DNA of 32,447 nt from H111-94 sp034436045 (GCA_034436045.1 DAOTVZ010000135.1:1-32447), one strand, 5' to 3'. Counted from the first letter of the stretch, positions 17,198 through 25,837 are shown. Notes: generated from the sequence alone by a model not told the origin. Numbers and translations: made by a program.

Positions 17198-18708
17198 CGG
17201 TGTTCCTCTAATCGAGCGAGGAGCCGCTCGGTGACAGTATAGATATCTCCTGCTCCCATTATCACTACCAGGTCGCCGGATTGCAGTGTTCTATTTAACA
17301 ACGCGACGGTATTCTCAATGCTGCCGCCATACATGACCTGCGCGCCGCCATACGGGCCGAAATGTGGGCGCAAGGCCAGCGCCACCACCAGGTCGCGCGC
17401 GTGGATTGTACCGGTATCGCGTTCGCGTGCCGGGAAGATGTCGGCGATAATAGCGACATCCGCTGCATCGAAGGCCCTGGAAAACTGCTCAAAAAAGCTG
17501 CGTGTGCGACTAAACATGTGCGGCTGATAGACCGCGACCAGGCGACGCTGCGGATAGCGCTGGTGCGCTGCCGCCAGTGTTGCCTTGATGGCGGTGGGAT
17601 GGTGGGCATAGTCATCTACGAGAATGACATCTGCCTCACCTTCTGCGAGCGGTAGCGACCCCTGATGGCGAATCTCGAAACGCCGTCGGTTGCCTTCAAA
17701 ACCCTCTAACGCGCGCGCAATCGTTGACGCATCCGCTCCCAGTGTATAAGCTGCTGCGAACGCTGCCAGAGCGTTTTCTATATTATGTACGCCTGGAATC
17801 CGCAAATGGATTTTATCGCCTTTAAGCGGATCTATCTGATTGTTCAGGCTGACACGAAAGCTTGTCTCACCCTCTACCCGCACATCAAACGCCTCAAAGC
17901 TGGCTTGATATGACAGGTAAGACGGAACCTGAACCGTTTTTGTCACAGCATGTATTTGTTCATGTACAACCCCATAAGTGATGACCTGACCATTCCATCC
18001 TTGCAGCCGCTCACACAGATCCTGACAACCAGGGCTGTTGCGATTGATAATCAGCGTCGGTGGCAACGACCACAGCGGGCGCATATCCATGCCGCGAATA
18101 AAGTGTTCGAAGGCGTCCAGGAAGGCCGTGTAATCGGCGAAAAACTCAGGATGCTCGAACTCAATCGAAGTCACGATCACCAGACGCGGGTGATAGTGCC
18201 AGAAATTATGATTGAACTCGTCGGCCTCATTCACAAAGTATTGACTGCTGCCCAGGCGGTAATTCGCCCCGAAGCGCGGAACAACCGCGCCGATTTCACA
18301 GGTCGGATCGAAGCCTGCATCGATAAGCGCCAGGGAGAGCATGGCGGTGGTCGTGCCCTTGCCATGCACGCCGCTGACCGACAGCACGCATTTATCGCGC
18401 ATATGCTGACCCAGCAGTTCCTGCCAGGTCACGATAGGGATGTCCCGCTCTTTGGCCGCCCCCAGTTCCACATTCTCAGGATCGAGCGCCGGTACCGCCG
18501 GACTGATGACCAGCATATCGATGTCGCGTACATGCTCGGCGCTGTGCCCAATCTGCACCGGAATACCGCTCTGCTGCAAAGCCTTTACCGTCGCGGACAT
18601 GTGCTGATCGCAGCCGGTGACAATCTCCCCGCTCTGTCGTGCCATCTGAGCCAGGGCCGAGATACCCTGCCCTCCGATACCTATGAAATGTAGACGTGAT
18701 TGCTTCAA
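17194..18708 (-). CDS. murC: UDP-N-acetylmuramate ligase, MurC (Mpl-like features)
   Basis: This 504-aa Mur ligase should add the first amino acid (normally L-alanine) to UDP-MurNAc with ATP. It has the N-terminal FIGIGGQGISALAQMA Rossmann motif, a central ATPase domain and the C-terminal DDYAHHPTAIKATLAAAH. The start is TTG at 18708, overlapping the murG stop (TTGA), with AGAGG 10 bases upstream. The P-loop is unusual: GVHGKGTTT (113-121) where MurC has GTHGKTTTT, so the residue after the catalytic lysine is glycine, as in folylpolyglutamate synthases. The EADEFNHNF (161-169) and IEFEHPEFF (182-190) segments resemble Mpl (murein peptide ligase). The position between murG and murB favours MurC; Mpl-type activity is an alternative. 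Confidence 0.88.
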   Translation of the reverse strand: MKQSRLHFIGIGGQGISALAQMARQSGEIVTGCDQHMSATVKALQQSGIPVQIGHSAEHVRDIDMLVISPAVPALDPENVELGAAKERDIPIVTWQELLGQHMRDKCVLSVSGVHGKGTTTAMLSLALIDAGFDPTCEIGAVVPRFGANYRLGSSQYFVNEADEFNHNFWHYHPRLVIVTSIEFEHPEFFADYTAFLDAFEHFIRGMDMRPLWSLPPTLIINRNSPGCQDLCERLQGWNGQVITYGVVHEQIHAVTKTVQVPSYLSYQASFEAFDVRVEGETSFRVSLNNQIDPLKGDKIHLRIPGVHNIENALAAFAAAYTLGADASTIARALEGFEGNRRRFEIRHQGSLPLAEGEADVILVDDYAHHPTAIKATLAAAHQRYPQRRLVAVYQPHMFSRTRSFFEQFSRAFDAADVAIIADIFPARERDTGTIHARDLVVALALRPHFGPYGGAQVMYGGSIENTVALLNRTLQSGDLVVIMGAGDIYTVTERLLARLEEHR

Positions 18709-19865
18709 ATGCCTATTACCTCTCGTTTCGCAACATTTGCGCCCGCTTCTCGCGCCATCTGAACGACCATTGCCACAATCTCTTGCGTGGCATCAACTTT
18801 TGCCAACTGCCTGACCGCTATACTCATGCGCTGTTGAATATCAGAAGATGCAAGAATATCACTTACACGTTCTAACAGAGCATCAGGTTTCAGACGATCA
18901 TTCAACAACACTTCGGCTGCGCCGTATCTGCCGAACATGGCCGCGTTGGCCTCTTGCGGTGAACTGCCGATAGCGGGTGGTAGCGGCACCAGTACCGCTG
19001 GTTTGCCCAGCACGGCCAGTTCGCTCAGCGTTGCCGCGCCGGAACGGCAGACCACCAGGGTTGCAGCTTGCAGCGCCAGCGGCATCTCGGCATCCATATA
19101 GGGTACCAGGTGATACTGCCGCCGCGTCGCTTCATCCAGGTTCGCTATTGTCTGTTCCGCCAGCGCTCGTGTCTCTTCAAAGAGCTTCGGGCCACTGATC
19201 TGTAGCACCTGACAACGTTCTAACAGTCCTGGCAAGGCGTGACAGATGGCCTGATTGAGCGTGCGTGCGCCCTGGCTGCCGCCTGTGACTAGCAGCAGGG
19301 GACGTTCAGCCTCTAATCCCAGGCGCGTTCGCGCCGCCTCAGGCGAGACTGCGCGCACATCTAAGATAGCCTGCCGGACGGGATTGCCCAGGTGATACGT
19401 CCTGTGCGCTGGAAAGTAGGCGCGTGAGTCGGCAAAGGCCACCGAGATGCGCGTCGCTAACGGTGCCAGCAAGCGATTTGAGAGGTTGGGCGGCACATCC
19501 TGCTGATGCATCAGCAGGGGTACCCCGTTCACACGGGCCGCCAGTCCGGCGGGTACTGCGACGTAGCCGCCACTGGTAAAAGCCACCGCCGGTCGAAAAG
19601 CGCGCACGATGCCAACTGCCTGCGCCATCCCCACCGGCACACGAGCTACGCCCGTAACCGTGCGCCAGGAGACGAAGCGTTGCAGTTTGCCCGCCTTAAT
19701 GGCCGCGAAGCGGAAGCCAGCCGCCGGGATCAGCGAAGTTTCCAGACCATCATCGCTGCCCAGGTAGAGGATCTCCGCCTGGTAGTCGTCTCGTAACCGG
19801 GTTGCCACCGCCAGGGCCGGATAGATGTGCCCGCCGGTGCCACCGCCAGAAATCAGCACACGCAT
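18705..19865 (-). CDS. murG: UDP-GlcNAc:undecaprenyl-PP-MurNAc-pentapeptide GlcNAc transferase
   Basis: This 386-aa peripheral membrane GT28 enzyme converts lipid I to lipid II. The N-terminal G-loop reads GGGTGGHIYPALAVA (residues 7-21) and a second glycine-rich loop reads TGGSQGARTLNQAI. The UDP-GlcNAc site is in VCRSGAATLSELAVLGKPAVLVPLPPA. Length and motifs are normal. The stop overlaps the murC start by four bases, and the start lies 2 bases from the ftsW stop, so the ftsW-murG-murC-murB run is tightly coupled. Confidence 0.97.
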   Translation of the reverse strand: MRVLISGGGTGGHIYPALAVATRLRDDYQAEILYLGSDDGLETSLIPAAGFRFAAIKAGKLQRFVSWRTVTGVARVPVGMAQAVGIVRAFRPAVAFTSGGYVAVPAGLAARVNGVPLLMHQQDVPPNLSNRLLAPLATRISVAFADSRAYFPAHRTYHLGNPVRQAILDVRAVSPEAARTRLGLEAERPLLLVTGGSQGARTLNQAICHALPGLLERCQVLQISGPKLFEETRALAEQTIANLDEATRRQYHLVPYMDAEMPLALQAATLVVCRSGAATLSELAVLGKPAVLVPLPPAIGSSPQEANAAMFGRYGAAEVLLNDRLKPDALLERVSDILASSDIQQRMSIAVRQLAKVDATQEIVAMVVQMAREAGANVAKREVIGI

Positions 19866-19867
19866 GG

Positions 19868-21421
19868 TTATGTTACCTTCTTGCGCTTAAATGCCATCGT
19901 CATCGTGCGCCGCGAGAGCGCCGGATTCTCAGGCTCTTGAATATAGCGCGATATATTGAGCAGCACGCCGACCGCCGCCATCGAGATGACCAGCGAGGAG
20001 CCGCCGAAGCTGATGAACGGCAGCGGCACACCGGTATAGGGAATAGAGCCGGTCGAAGCGCCGATATTGATCATGGCCTGCAACACCAGCCAGGTCGTGA
20101 TGCCTGTCGCCAGTAGTGCCCCGTAGACATCCTGCGTGCGGCGCGCCAGGCGGAAACCGCGAAAGGCCAGGAAGACGAAGAGCATAATCACCAGCACGCA
20201 TCCGACGTAGCCCAGTTCCTCACCAATAATGGCGAAGATCGAGTCCGTATAGGGAAACGGCAGCCAGCCCGTCTTCTGTCGGCTCTGGCCCAGACCAACC
20301 CCGAACAGGCCGCCGGAGCCAAAGGCCAGCAGCGACTGATAGAGTTGCAGGTTCAGGTTGGTAATGTGCGCGAAGGGATTCATGAAGCCCACCAGACGCG
20401 CATAGCGATATGGTTTAAAAGCCTGAGTCAGTAACACGACCCCTCCGCAGGCCATCGCCAGCAAAAACTGCACGATATTGGCCCCGGCGGTAAAGAACAT
20501 TGCCACCGCGAAACCGGCAATGATGATTGTCGTGCCCATATCATTTTCTAGCAGGACCAGGCCCAGAATAATGCCGATCATAATGATGAATGGTGCCAGG
20601 CCGTACAGAAAGGTGCCGACCTGCCTGCCTTTGCGCGCCAACCAGTCCGCGATGTACAGCGCCAGCACCAGCTTTGCCAGCTCACTCGGCTGAAACGAGA
20701 AGAACGAGCCAACACCCAGCCAGCGCGACGCGCCATACGCGCTCGACCCGAAGTGCGTCAATACCAGTATCAGCAGCGGCAGCACAATAATCATGCCGAT
20801 TAGCGAGAAACGCCGCCAGACGCGATAGTCAATACGCATCGCAATCAACATGACCGGAATGCCGATGATCGTCCATAGCAACTGCCGCTCGAAGAAGTAC
20901 GAGGCATCGCCGTACAATTGCGCCGAGACGAACGAACTGGCGCTATAGACCATCACCAGGCCGATACAGAGCAGGGCCAGCACGATAATCAGCAGCCAGG
21001 GGTCAATGGGGCCGGCCACGCGCGGCAATTGCATCTCCAATTCGGCCAGCTTTTTCTGCTCCTCCTCGCTGATCGGTTGCAGAGGTTGCACGGCTTCTTC
21101 GCTCTCCGGCAGCACCTGACGTCGCCAACCGGCAGTGATACCGGTACGCATGCTACGCGCTCGACTGTGCAGGCTGCTATTCAGGCCCAGCGCGCCGACC
21201 GCGTTACGCGGCGACAGGTTCTTGCGCACACGAGCCGCCGGTCGTTCTTCCGCCGCATAGCTGATACGCCGTCCACCGGTCCGTGAAGCGCGCGCGTTGC
21301 GAGCTATCCCGTGCCGTTGATCCAGCGCGTCCAGCGCGGGTGAACGCCCGATAGGGGGCAATACCTGCCGCCCCCGCTTTCGGTTCTCGCCTTTCCCTTG
21401 TCCAGGTCTATTCCCTAACAT
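19868..21421 (-). CDS. ftsW: SEDS peptidoglycan polymerase FtsW
   Basis: This 517-aa polytopic protein polymerises lipid II with its partner PBP (FtsI). About ten transmembrane helices start at residue 141 (DPWLLIIVLALLCIGLVMVYS). The catalytic aspartate lies in YTDSIFAIIGEELG. The C-terminal part has the SEDS signature GVPLPFISFGGSSLV. The first 140 residues are an Arg/Gly/Ser-rich cytoplasmic tail, unusually long; FtsW is often about 380-400 aa. No good ribosome site precedes the ATG at 21421, and an in-frame stop lies just upstream, so a later start inside the tail is possible. It neighbours murG on one side and the 101-aa unknown on the other. Confidence 0.93.
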   Translation of the reverse strand: MLGNRPGQGKGENRKRGRQVLPPIGRSPALDALDQRHGIARNARASRTGGRRISYAAEERPAARVRKNLSPRNAVGALGLNSSLHSRARSMRTGITAGWRRQVLPESEEAVQPLQPISEEEQKKLAELEMQLPRVAGPIDPWLLIIVLALLCIGLVMVYSASSFVSAQLYGDASYFFERQLLWTIIGIPVMLIAMRIDYRVWRRFSLIGMIIVLPLLILVLTHFGSSAYGASRWLGVGSFFSFQPSELAKLVLALYIADWLARKGRQVGTFLYGLAPFIIMIGIILGLVLLENDMGTTIIIAGFAVAMFFTAGANIVQFLLAMACGGVVLLTQAFKPYRYARLVGFMNPFAHITNLNLQLYQSLLAFGSGGLFGVGLGQSRQKTGWLPFPYTDSIFAIIGEELGYVGCVLVIMLFVFLAFRGFRLARRTQDVYGALLATGITTWLVLQAMINIGASTGSIPYTGVPLPFISFGGSSLVISMAAVGVLLNISRYIQEPENPALSRRTMTMAFKRKKVT

Positions 21422-21554
21422 GCTTGTCCATTCTCATGATACTCACCAGGGGTATCACTTCATATAGATATCACTAATCATGGAAGAAAATTACGGATAT
21501 CGCTTGACATAGAACATTTTTTCTACTACACTTACAGGTAGGCAGTGCGTGACG

Positions 21555-21860
21555 CTAGCCATTGGCGGCGCTGTCCGGGCCATTTTGACCGGCCCCTGTC
21601 TGCTCTTGCATCAGTTGGAGCATCTGCTCCAGGTCCTGATCGCTCAGGTGAAAATGCAGTTGTTCGAGATCAACGACCTCGACACCTTTTGCCTGTAACA
21701 ACGCGCTCCAGGGGTCGCTGGCAAGCGTCGGAATCGACTCACGCAGAGCCGCCAGTGTGTCGGCATTGAGTGGCCGATTCCCTAGCAATTGCTGCCATAC
21801 CTCACTGAGCGTGTTATTCGTATTTGACGTATCCGATGTTTTCTCGTTTCCTTGTTGCAT
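21555..21860 (-). CDS. Unknown 101-aa protein inside the dcw cluster
   Basis: I do not recognise this protein. It begins with a Asn/Thr/Ser-rich stretch (MQQGNEKTSDTSNTNNTLSE), followed by short helices (VWQQLLGNRPLNADTLAALR) and an acidic-hydrophobic helix (LSDQDLEQMLQLMQEQ). No signal peptide, membrane segment or cysteine is seen. GGAGG lies 15 bases before the ATG, somewhat far. It lies 31 bases after ftsI and 133 bases before ftsW, exactly where murE, murF, mraY and murD usually sit. A division or cell-wall role is only implied by position. Confidence 0.6.
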   Translation of the reverse strand: MQQGNEKTSDTSNTNNTLSEVWQQLLGNRPLNADTLAALRESIPTLASDPWSALLQAKGVEVVDLEQLHFHLSDQDLEQMLQLMQEQTGAGQNGPDSAANG

Positions 21861-21891
21861 AGATATCGTCCGTATCCTCCGCTATAGGGCC

Positions 21892-23664
21892 TTAGAAAGG
21901 CTTGTCAGGCGGAATGGCATAATGCCAGATCAGGTCTTCCGCGATGCTCTTCCACAGCGGGCCTGCGGCAGTGATGCCATAGATCGTCGCCTGTGGTCGA
22001 TCAATCTTTACCAGAATAACGAATTGCGGATTCGAGGCGGGCAAGAAACCCGCGACCGATGCCTCTGTCTGATCCATCGCCAGGCCCTGTGTCGTCGAGG
22101 TACCAGTCTTGGCCGCGACTGTATAGCCGGGGATGGCCACCGGCGTATCCAGGCCATAAACGGTATCCTGCGCCAGCATGCCCGACAACAACTGGGCCGC
22201 CTGCTGACTGATCACACGCCGCATCGCCTGGGGCTGGATTTTCGTCACATGCCCATTTTGATCAATAGACGAAACCAGATAGGGGCGCATCATCACACCG
22301 CCGTTAGCGATAGTTTGATACACCATTGCAACCTGGAGCGGGGTCGCGCTAATCGCCTGTCCAAAACCTTGTCGCGCCAGGTCGCTGGGCGACCATTGTG
22401 GCGAGGACGGAGTATCATAAAATCCGGTCGCCTCCTGCGCGGGCACCGCCAGCCCGTAACGCTGCCCAAAGTTGAACTTCGCCAGATATGGGTAGTAGCG
22501 ACTCGGCCCCAGTACCTTATAGGCGACCCAGGCCGCGCCGACGTTGGCGGAATGCTCTAGGACCTGCGTCATCGTTTCATGGCCCCAGGCCTCACTCTGC
22601 CAGTTCGTCACCGTGGGAATATTATCACCCAGATAGATATAGCCAGGATCGTTAATGGCGGTGTTCGGCGTGATCAGTCCCTGGTCGAGCGCGGCGGCCA
22701 TTGTCACCGCTTTCATCGTCGAACCCGGCTCGTAGGCACAATAGAGCAATGGGTTAAAGTAGACGCTCTCCGTGCCCTCACAGCCCATGTCGTTAGCATA
22801 TTGCCCATAATTATTCGGGTCAAAGGTCGGATAGCCGGCCATTGCCACAATCGCGCCCGTGCGTGCATTCAGCACGATGACCGCGCCACTCTCGGCCTCG
22901 GCCTGCTTGACCGTCTGCGCCAGTCCTGTCTGCACATCATATTGGATGGTGCTATCGATGGTCAGCGTCAGATTCGCCCCCGGCACTGCCGGTTGACTGG
23001 AACTGGCCCCCACCGTCAGGGGATTGCCGTTCAGGTCAGTCTCCGCCGTGATTTGCCCGGACTTACCGGCAAGCAATGCATTATATTGCTGCTCAATGCC
23101 GTAGAAGCCTTCGTAACTGGCGGGATTCTGCGGGTTGGGGGCCACATAGCCCAGCACCTGCGCCGCCAGGTCGCCACCAGGGTAGACGCGCACAGGATGC
23201 GGCTCTAAAAAGATATACGGCAATTGCGATGCCTCCAGCGTTGCCGTCTGCTGTGGCGTGATGCTAACGGCGATGCGATAGGTTTGCAAACCTGAATTGA
23301 AATCTTTGTCGAGCGTTGCCTCCGAAATGTTTAAGATTGCGTGCAATTTTTGCACGATAGTCGCCAGTTTCACCTGCGCCTGCGCACTATCGGGATAGTC
23401 AGTAAAGAACTGAATCGGTTCTATATAAACGTCATCACGGATCACATTTGTAGCAAGCAGGTGGCCCTGGTCATCATAAATCAGGCCGCGTGGCGCATTC
23501 ACAATCTGCACCTCAGTATGCTCCGCGTTAGCCAGCGCCGCCAGCCTCGGCCCGTCGATAATTTGCCAGTAGTAGAGGCGGGCCAACAGTCCGCCCATGC
23601 CCAGAAGGACGAACAGAAAGATGAACATTTGTCGCCGACGGGCGCGTTGCAGTTCTGCGTTCAT
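21892..23664 (-). CDS. ftsI: Class B penicillin-binding protein (septal transpeptidase, FtsI/PBP2B-like)
   Basis: This 590-aa bitopic protein crosslinks septal peptidoglycan. It has a short cytoplasmic N-terminus, one helix (about residues 13-31), a PBP dimerisation/pedestal region with NAPRGLIYDDQGHLLATN (56-73), and a transpeptidase domain. The active-site motifs are S315-T-M-K318, S372-A-N374 and K519-T-G521. No PASTA domains are present after the transpeptidase domain. The start at 23664 has AGGAGG 6 bases upstream. It lies between the ftsL-like gene and the 101-aa unknown; its FtsW partner is two genes on. Confidence 0.95.
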   Translation of the reverse strand: MNAELQRARRRQMFIFLFVLLGMGGLLARLYYWQIIDGPRLAALANAEHTEVQIVNAPRGLIYDDQGHLLATNVIRDDVYIEPIQFFTDYPDSAQAQVKLATIVQKLHAILNISEATLDKDFNSGLQTYRIAVSITPQQTATLEASQLPYIFLEPHPVRVYPGGDLAAQVLGYVAPNPQNPASYEGFYGIEQQYNALLAGKSGQITAETDLNGNPLTVGASSSQPAVPGANLTLTIDSTIQYDVQTGLAQTVKQAEAESGAVIVLNARTGAIVAMAGYPTFDPNNYGQYANDMGCEGTESVYFNPLLYCAYEPGSTMKAVTMAAALDQGLITPNTAINDPGYIYLGDNIPTVTNWQSEAWGHETMTQVLEHSANVGAAWVAYKVLGPSRYYPYLAKFNFGQRYGLAVPAQEATGFYDTPSSPQWSPSDLARQGFGQAISATPLQVAMVYQTIANGGVMMRPYLVSSIDQNGHVTKIQPQAMRRVISQQAAQLLSGMLAQDTVYGLDTPVAIPGYTVAAKTGTSTTQGLAMDQTEASVAGFLPASNPQFVILVKIDRPQATIYGITAAGPLWKSIAEDLIWHYAIPPDKPF

Positions 23665-23815
23665 CTTTCTCCTCCTTCTTCAAGAATAGTCATGGTTGAG
23701 CTAAAAATCGTTTTGTCCGCTCTATAATAGAAAAACCGGCACTCAGCCAGTATGCAGATAAGGTTATGATGTTTCATCGGTCTCGCGCGTGTCACCATCT
23801 GCTGGGGGTATTGCG

Positions 23816-24226
23816 CTAGGGCTGGATCGGGTCGTTATGTGCCGGAATGGTTTGCATGTGCTTAACAATCAGTATCTGCACATTTTTTGGGTCAACTGGA
23901 ACAAGGCCCATCTTCGCCGCCTCTGCCGCAATATACTCCGGAGACTGCTCCTGCGCGATCTGATAGGCCAGGTCTTCATCCTGGCGTTGCAAAAGTGCCT
24001 GTTGGGCCTGAAGGGCCTGCAACTGGTGATTGGCCGCCACGGCCTGACCAACCTGGCTCAGATACACAATGGCCATCAAACCAATTAAGAGGACGCTGGT
24101 CGTACACAGCGCGACCGGCCCCATGTGGAAGAAAAATGGATAGAGTTGTCGGCGTCGTTTCGCCGCCAGAATGGGCTGAGCGGATGCACTTGCCTGCGTT
24201 GCACTATGATCTTTCAGACTATTCAT
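23816..24226 (-). CDS. ftsL: FtsL-like (FtsB/DivIC-type) division protein
   Basis: This 136-aa bitopic protein has a basic cytoplasmic tail ending AAKRRRQLYPFFFH, one transmembrane helix (about residues 36-58, VALCTTSVLLIGLMAIVYL) and an extracytoplasmic coiled coil rich in Gln/Leu (QLQALQAQQALLQRQDEDLAYQIAQE). The end, EAAKMGLVPVDPKNVQILIV, fits the FtsL/FtsB family, whose members link FtsQ to FtsI/FtsW. Sequence conservation in the family is poor, so the call rests on topology, size and position between rsmH and ftsI. GAGGAAA lies about 6 bases upstream of the ATG. Confidence 0.85.
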   Translation of the reverse strand: MNSLKDHSATQASASAQPILAAKRRRQLYPFFFHMGPVALCTTSVLLIGLMAIVYLSQVGQAVAANHQLQALQAQQALLQRQDEDLAYQIAQEQSPEYIAAEAAKMGLVPVDPKNVQILIVKHMQTIPAHNDPIQP

Positions 24227-24256
24227 AAATCATTTCCTCTATATCAGGTCAACGCA

Positions 24257-25225
24257 CTACGAACCGACAATTGTCTCGGCAGCACGCAGGCGAGCGCTGC
24301 GCGCGCGCGGATTGCGTTCAATCTCTTGCTCTGTAGGTATCACAGGCTTATGCGTTAATAGACGCAATTGCGCTTTGTGACCACAGACGCAGATCGGTAG
24401 ACCCGGCGGACAGAGACAATCTGTAGCTTCTCGTCGCATAAATTCTTTGACGATGCGATCCTCTAAAGAGTGAAAAGCAATAATAACCATTCTTCCTCCA
24501 CCACCCGACGTGTTCAGCAATATATGTAGTATCTGTGGCAACACCTGTTCCAGACGTTCTAATTCGCCATTGACGGCAATGCGTAGCGCCTGAAAGACGC
24601 GCGTTGCCGGGTGAATGGCCCCGGCGCGGCCCGGTTTGCGCGGGATCACCGATGAGACGATAGTTGCCAGTTGCGTCGTACTCGTGATCTTATGCTTTGC
24701 CCGTTCCTGCACGATGCGTCGGGCAATAGCGCGTGAATGCCGTTCTTCGCCATAACGCCAGAAGAGGTCGGCCAGTTCCTGCTCCTCAAGCGTATTCACC
24801 AGATCAGCCGCCGTTGTTGTGTGCGACTGATCGAGGCGCATATCCAGTGGGCCTTCCATGCTAAACGAAAAACCACGTTGCGGATTCTCCATCTGATCGG
24901 ATGAGAAGCCTAGATCGAGGAGTACACCGCGCGTTGGCCCAAAACCTACCTCGGCCACAATGCGTTCCAGGTCAGCGAAGTTGCCATGTACCAGCAGCAG
25001 GCGTCCACTCTCTACCTGCGAAGACAGCCGCTCGCGCACGCGCGCCAGAGCCTGCGCATCGGTATCAATACCCAGCACCCTGCCGTTGGGAGCAGTGCGC
25101 TCAAGAATAGCCGCAGTGTGGCCACCACCGCCTACCGTACCATCAATATAACAACCTCCCGGCTGCGGCTGAAGGTACTGCAACATCTCCTCCAACATAA
25201 CCGGTATATGCTGCGTTTGCATCAT
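24257..25225 (-). CDS. rsmH: 16S rRNA (cytosine1402-N4)-methyltransferase RsmH
   Basis: This 322-aa SAM-dependent enzyme (formerly MraW) methylates N4 of C1402 in the ribosomal P site. It has HIPVMLEEMLQYL at the N-terminus, the SAM loop DGTVGGGGHTAAIL (about residues 24-37), LLDLGFSSDQMENPQRGFSF, RKPGRAGAIHPATRVFQALRI-type segment and IIAFHSLEDRIVKEFMR. A CPPGLPICVCGHK segment near the end is family-typical. The first ATG at 25225 or the second at 25222 could start it; no strong ribosome site precedes either, so translation may be coupled to mraZ, which ends 24 bases upstream. Confidence 0.97.
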   Translation of the reverse strand: MMQTQHIPVMLEEMLQYLQPQPGGCYIDGTVGGGGHTAAILERTAPNGRVLGIDTDAQALARVRERLSSQVESGRLLLVHGNFADLERIVAEVGFGPTRGVLLDLGFSSDQMENPQRGFSFSMEGPLDMRLDQSHTTTAADLVNTLEEQELADLFWRYGEERHSRAIARRIVQERAKHKITSTTQLATIVSSVIPRKPGRAGAIHPATRVFQALRIAVNGELERLEQVLPQILHILLNTSGGGGRMVIIAFHSLEDRIVKEFMRREATDCLCPPGLPICVCGHKAQLRLLTHKPVIPTEQEIERNPRARSARLRAAETIVGS

Positions 25226-25249
25226 TTTATATCTACAGTATTATTCTGC

Positions 25250-25657
25250 TTAGAAAGGAACACCGCCTCCCTCCGCATCCAGTCGTTCCTGGTAGGCCCG
25301 CCAGATGGCGCGATCCCAGATTTCAAAATGGTCGCGCACACCCGCGACCGTGACCTCGGTGCCCAGATGAGCATACGCGCGCAGCTTGGCCGGTATGACC
25401 ATGCGACCTTGCGCATCTAACTCCACCTCGCTGGCGCTGGGGTAGATACGTCGCTCGAAATCGCGTAGCTCGTCGCTGCTTTTGCCTGCTGTTAGCTCAT
25501 TCGATTTCTCTTCCCAGCGAGCGAGTGGATACACTGAGAGACAGGTGCCCATGCCTTTGCTAATGACCGCCCCACGCTCTATCTGCATGCGAAAGCGTGC
25601 CGGCACCGCCATCCGCCCCTTCGCATCAATTGTATGCTCATACTCACCGAGAAACAT
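25250..25657 (-). CDS. mraZ: Transcriptional regulator MraZ
   Basis: This 135-aa protein has two AbrB-like (SpoVT/AbrB) DNA-binding halves, with DAKGRMAVPARFR (about residues 11-23) and DAQGRMVIPAKLR (about 81-93). MraZ forms a ring and represses its own operon by binding GTGGG-type repeats near the promoter. The matching repeats lie 117-142 bases upstream at 25774-25799, so autoregulation is strongly suggested. AAGGAG lies 12 bases before the ATG. It is the first gene of the cluster. Confidence 0.96.
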   Translation of the reverse strand: MFLGEYEHTIDAKGRMAVPARFRMQIERGAVISKGMGTCLSVYPLARWEEKSNELTAGKSSDELRDFERRIYPSASEVELDAQGRMVIPAKLRAYAHLGTEVTVAGVRDHFEIWDRAIWRAYQERLDAEGGGVPF

Positions 25658-25773
25658 CAGGAACGCTTTCTCCTTATCAGGAAGGCCGCACGGCAGAGAT
25701 GGGGCAGCGTGCCTGGATATTCTCCCCTATCCTGGACACACATTACCAGTTCTCACCATCTTTTGCACGGCTG

Positions 25774-25799
25774 CCCCACAATTCCCCACTTCTCCCCAC
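25774..25799 (-). promoter_or_regulatory. MraZ operator: three GTGGGG repeats at 10 bp period
   Basis: On the minus strand GTGGGG occurs at 25794-25799, 25784-25789 and 25774-25779, each start exactly 10 bases apart, placing all on one helix face. Known MraZ boxes are TGGG repeats separated by 5 bases. The first repeat sits 3 bases downstream of the -10, over the expected transcription start, so binding would block initiation. Confidence 0.85.
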
Positions 25800-25802
25800 T
25801 CC

Positions 25803-25831
25803 ATTGTAACACTTCCTGGTTCTCTGAGCAA
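25803..25831 (-). promoter_or_regulatory. dcw cluster promoter (P-mraZ)
   Basis: On the minus strand TTGCTC (25826-25831), a 17-base spacer and TACAAT (25803-25808) form a sigma-70-type promoter. Transcription would start near 25796, inside the MraZ operator, giving a leader of about 139 bases before the mraZ ATG. Confidence 0.65.
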
Positions 25832-25837
25832 AGAGGC

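Noticed and set aside
17950..18693. 247-residue frame antisense to murC
   Set aside because: Shadow of murC; composition matches reverse-complement codons and no ribosome site is seen.
23716..23727. CTATAATAG as a promoter before ftsI
   Set aside because: A -10-like palindrome is present but no -35 at acceptable distance on either strand.
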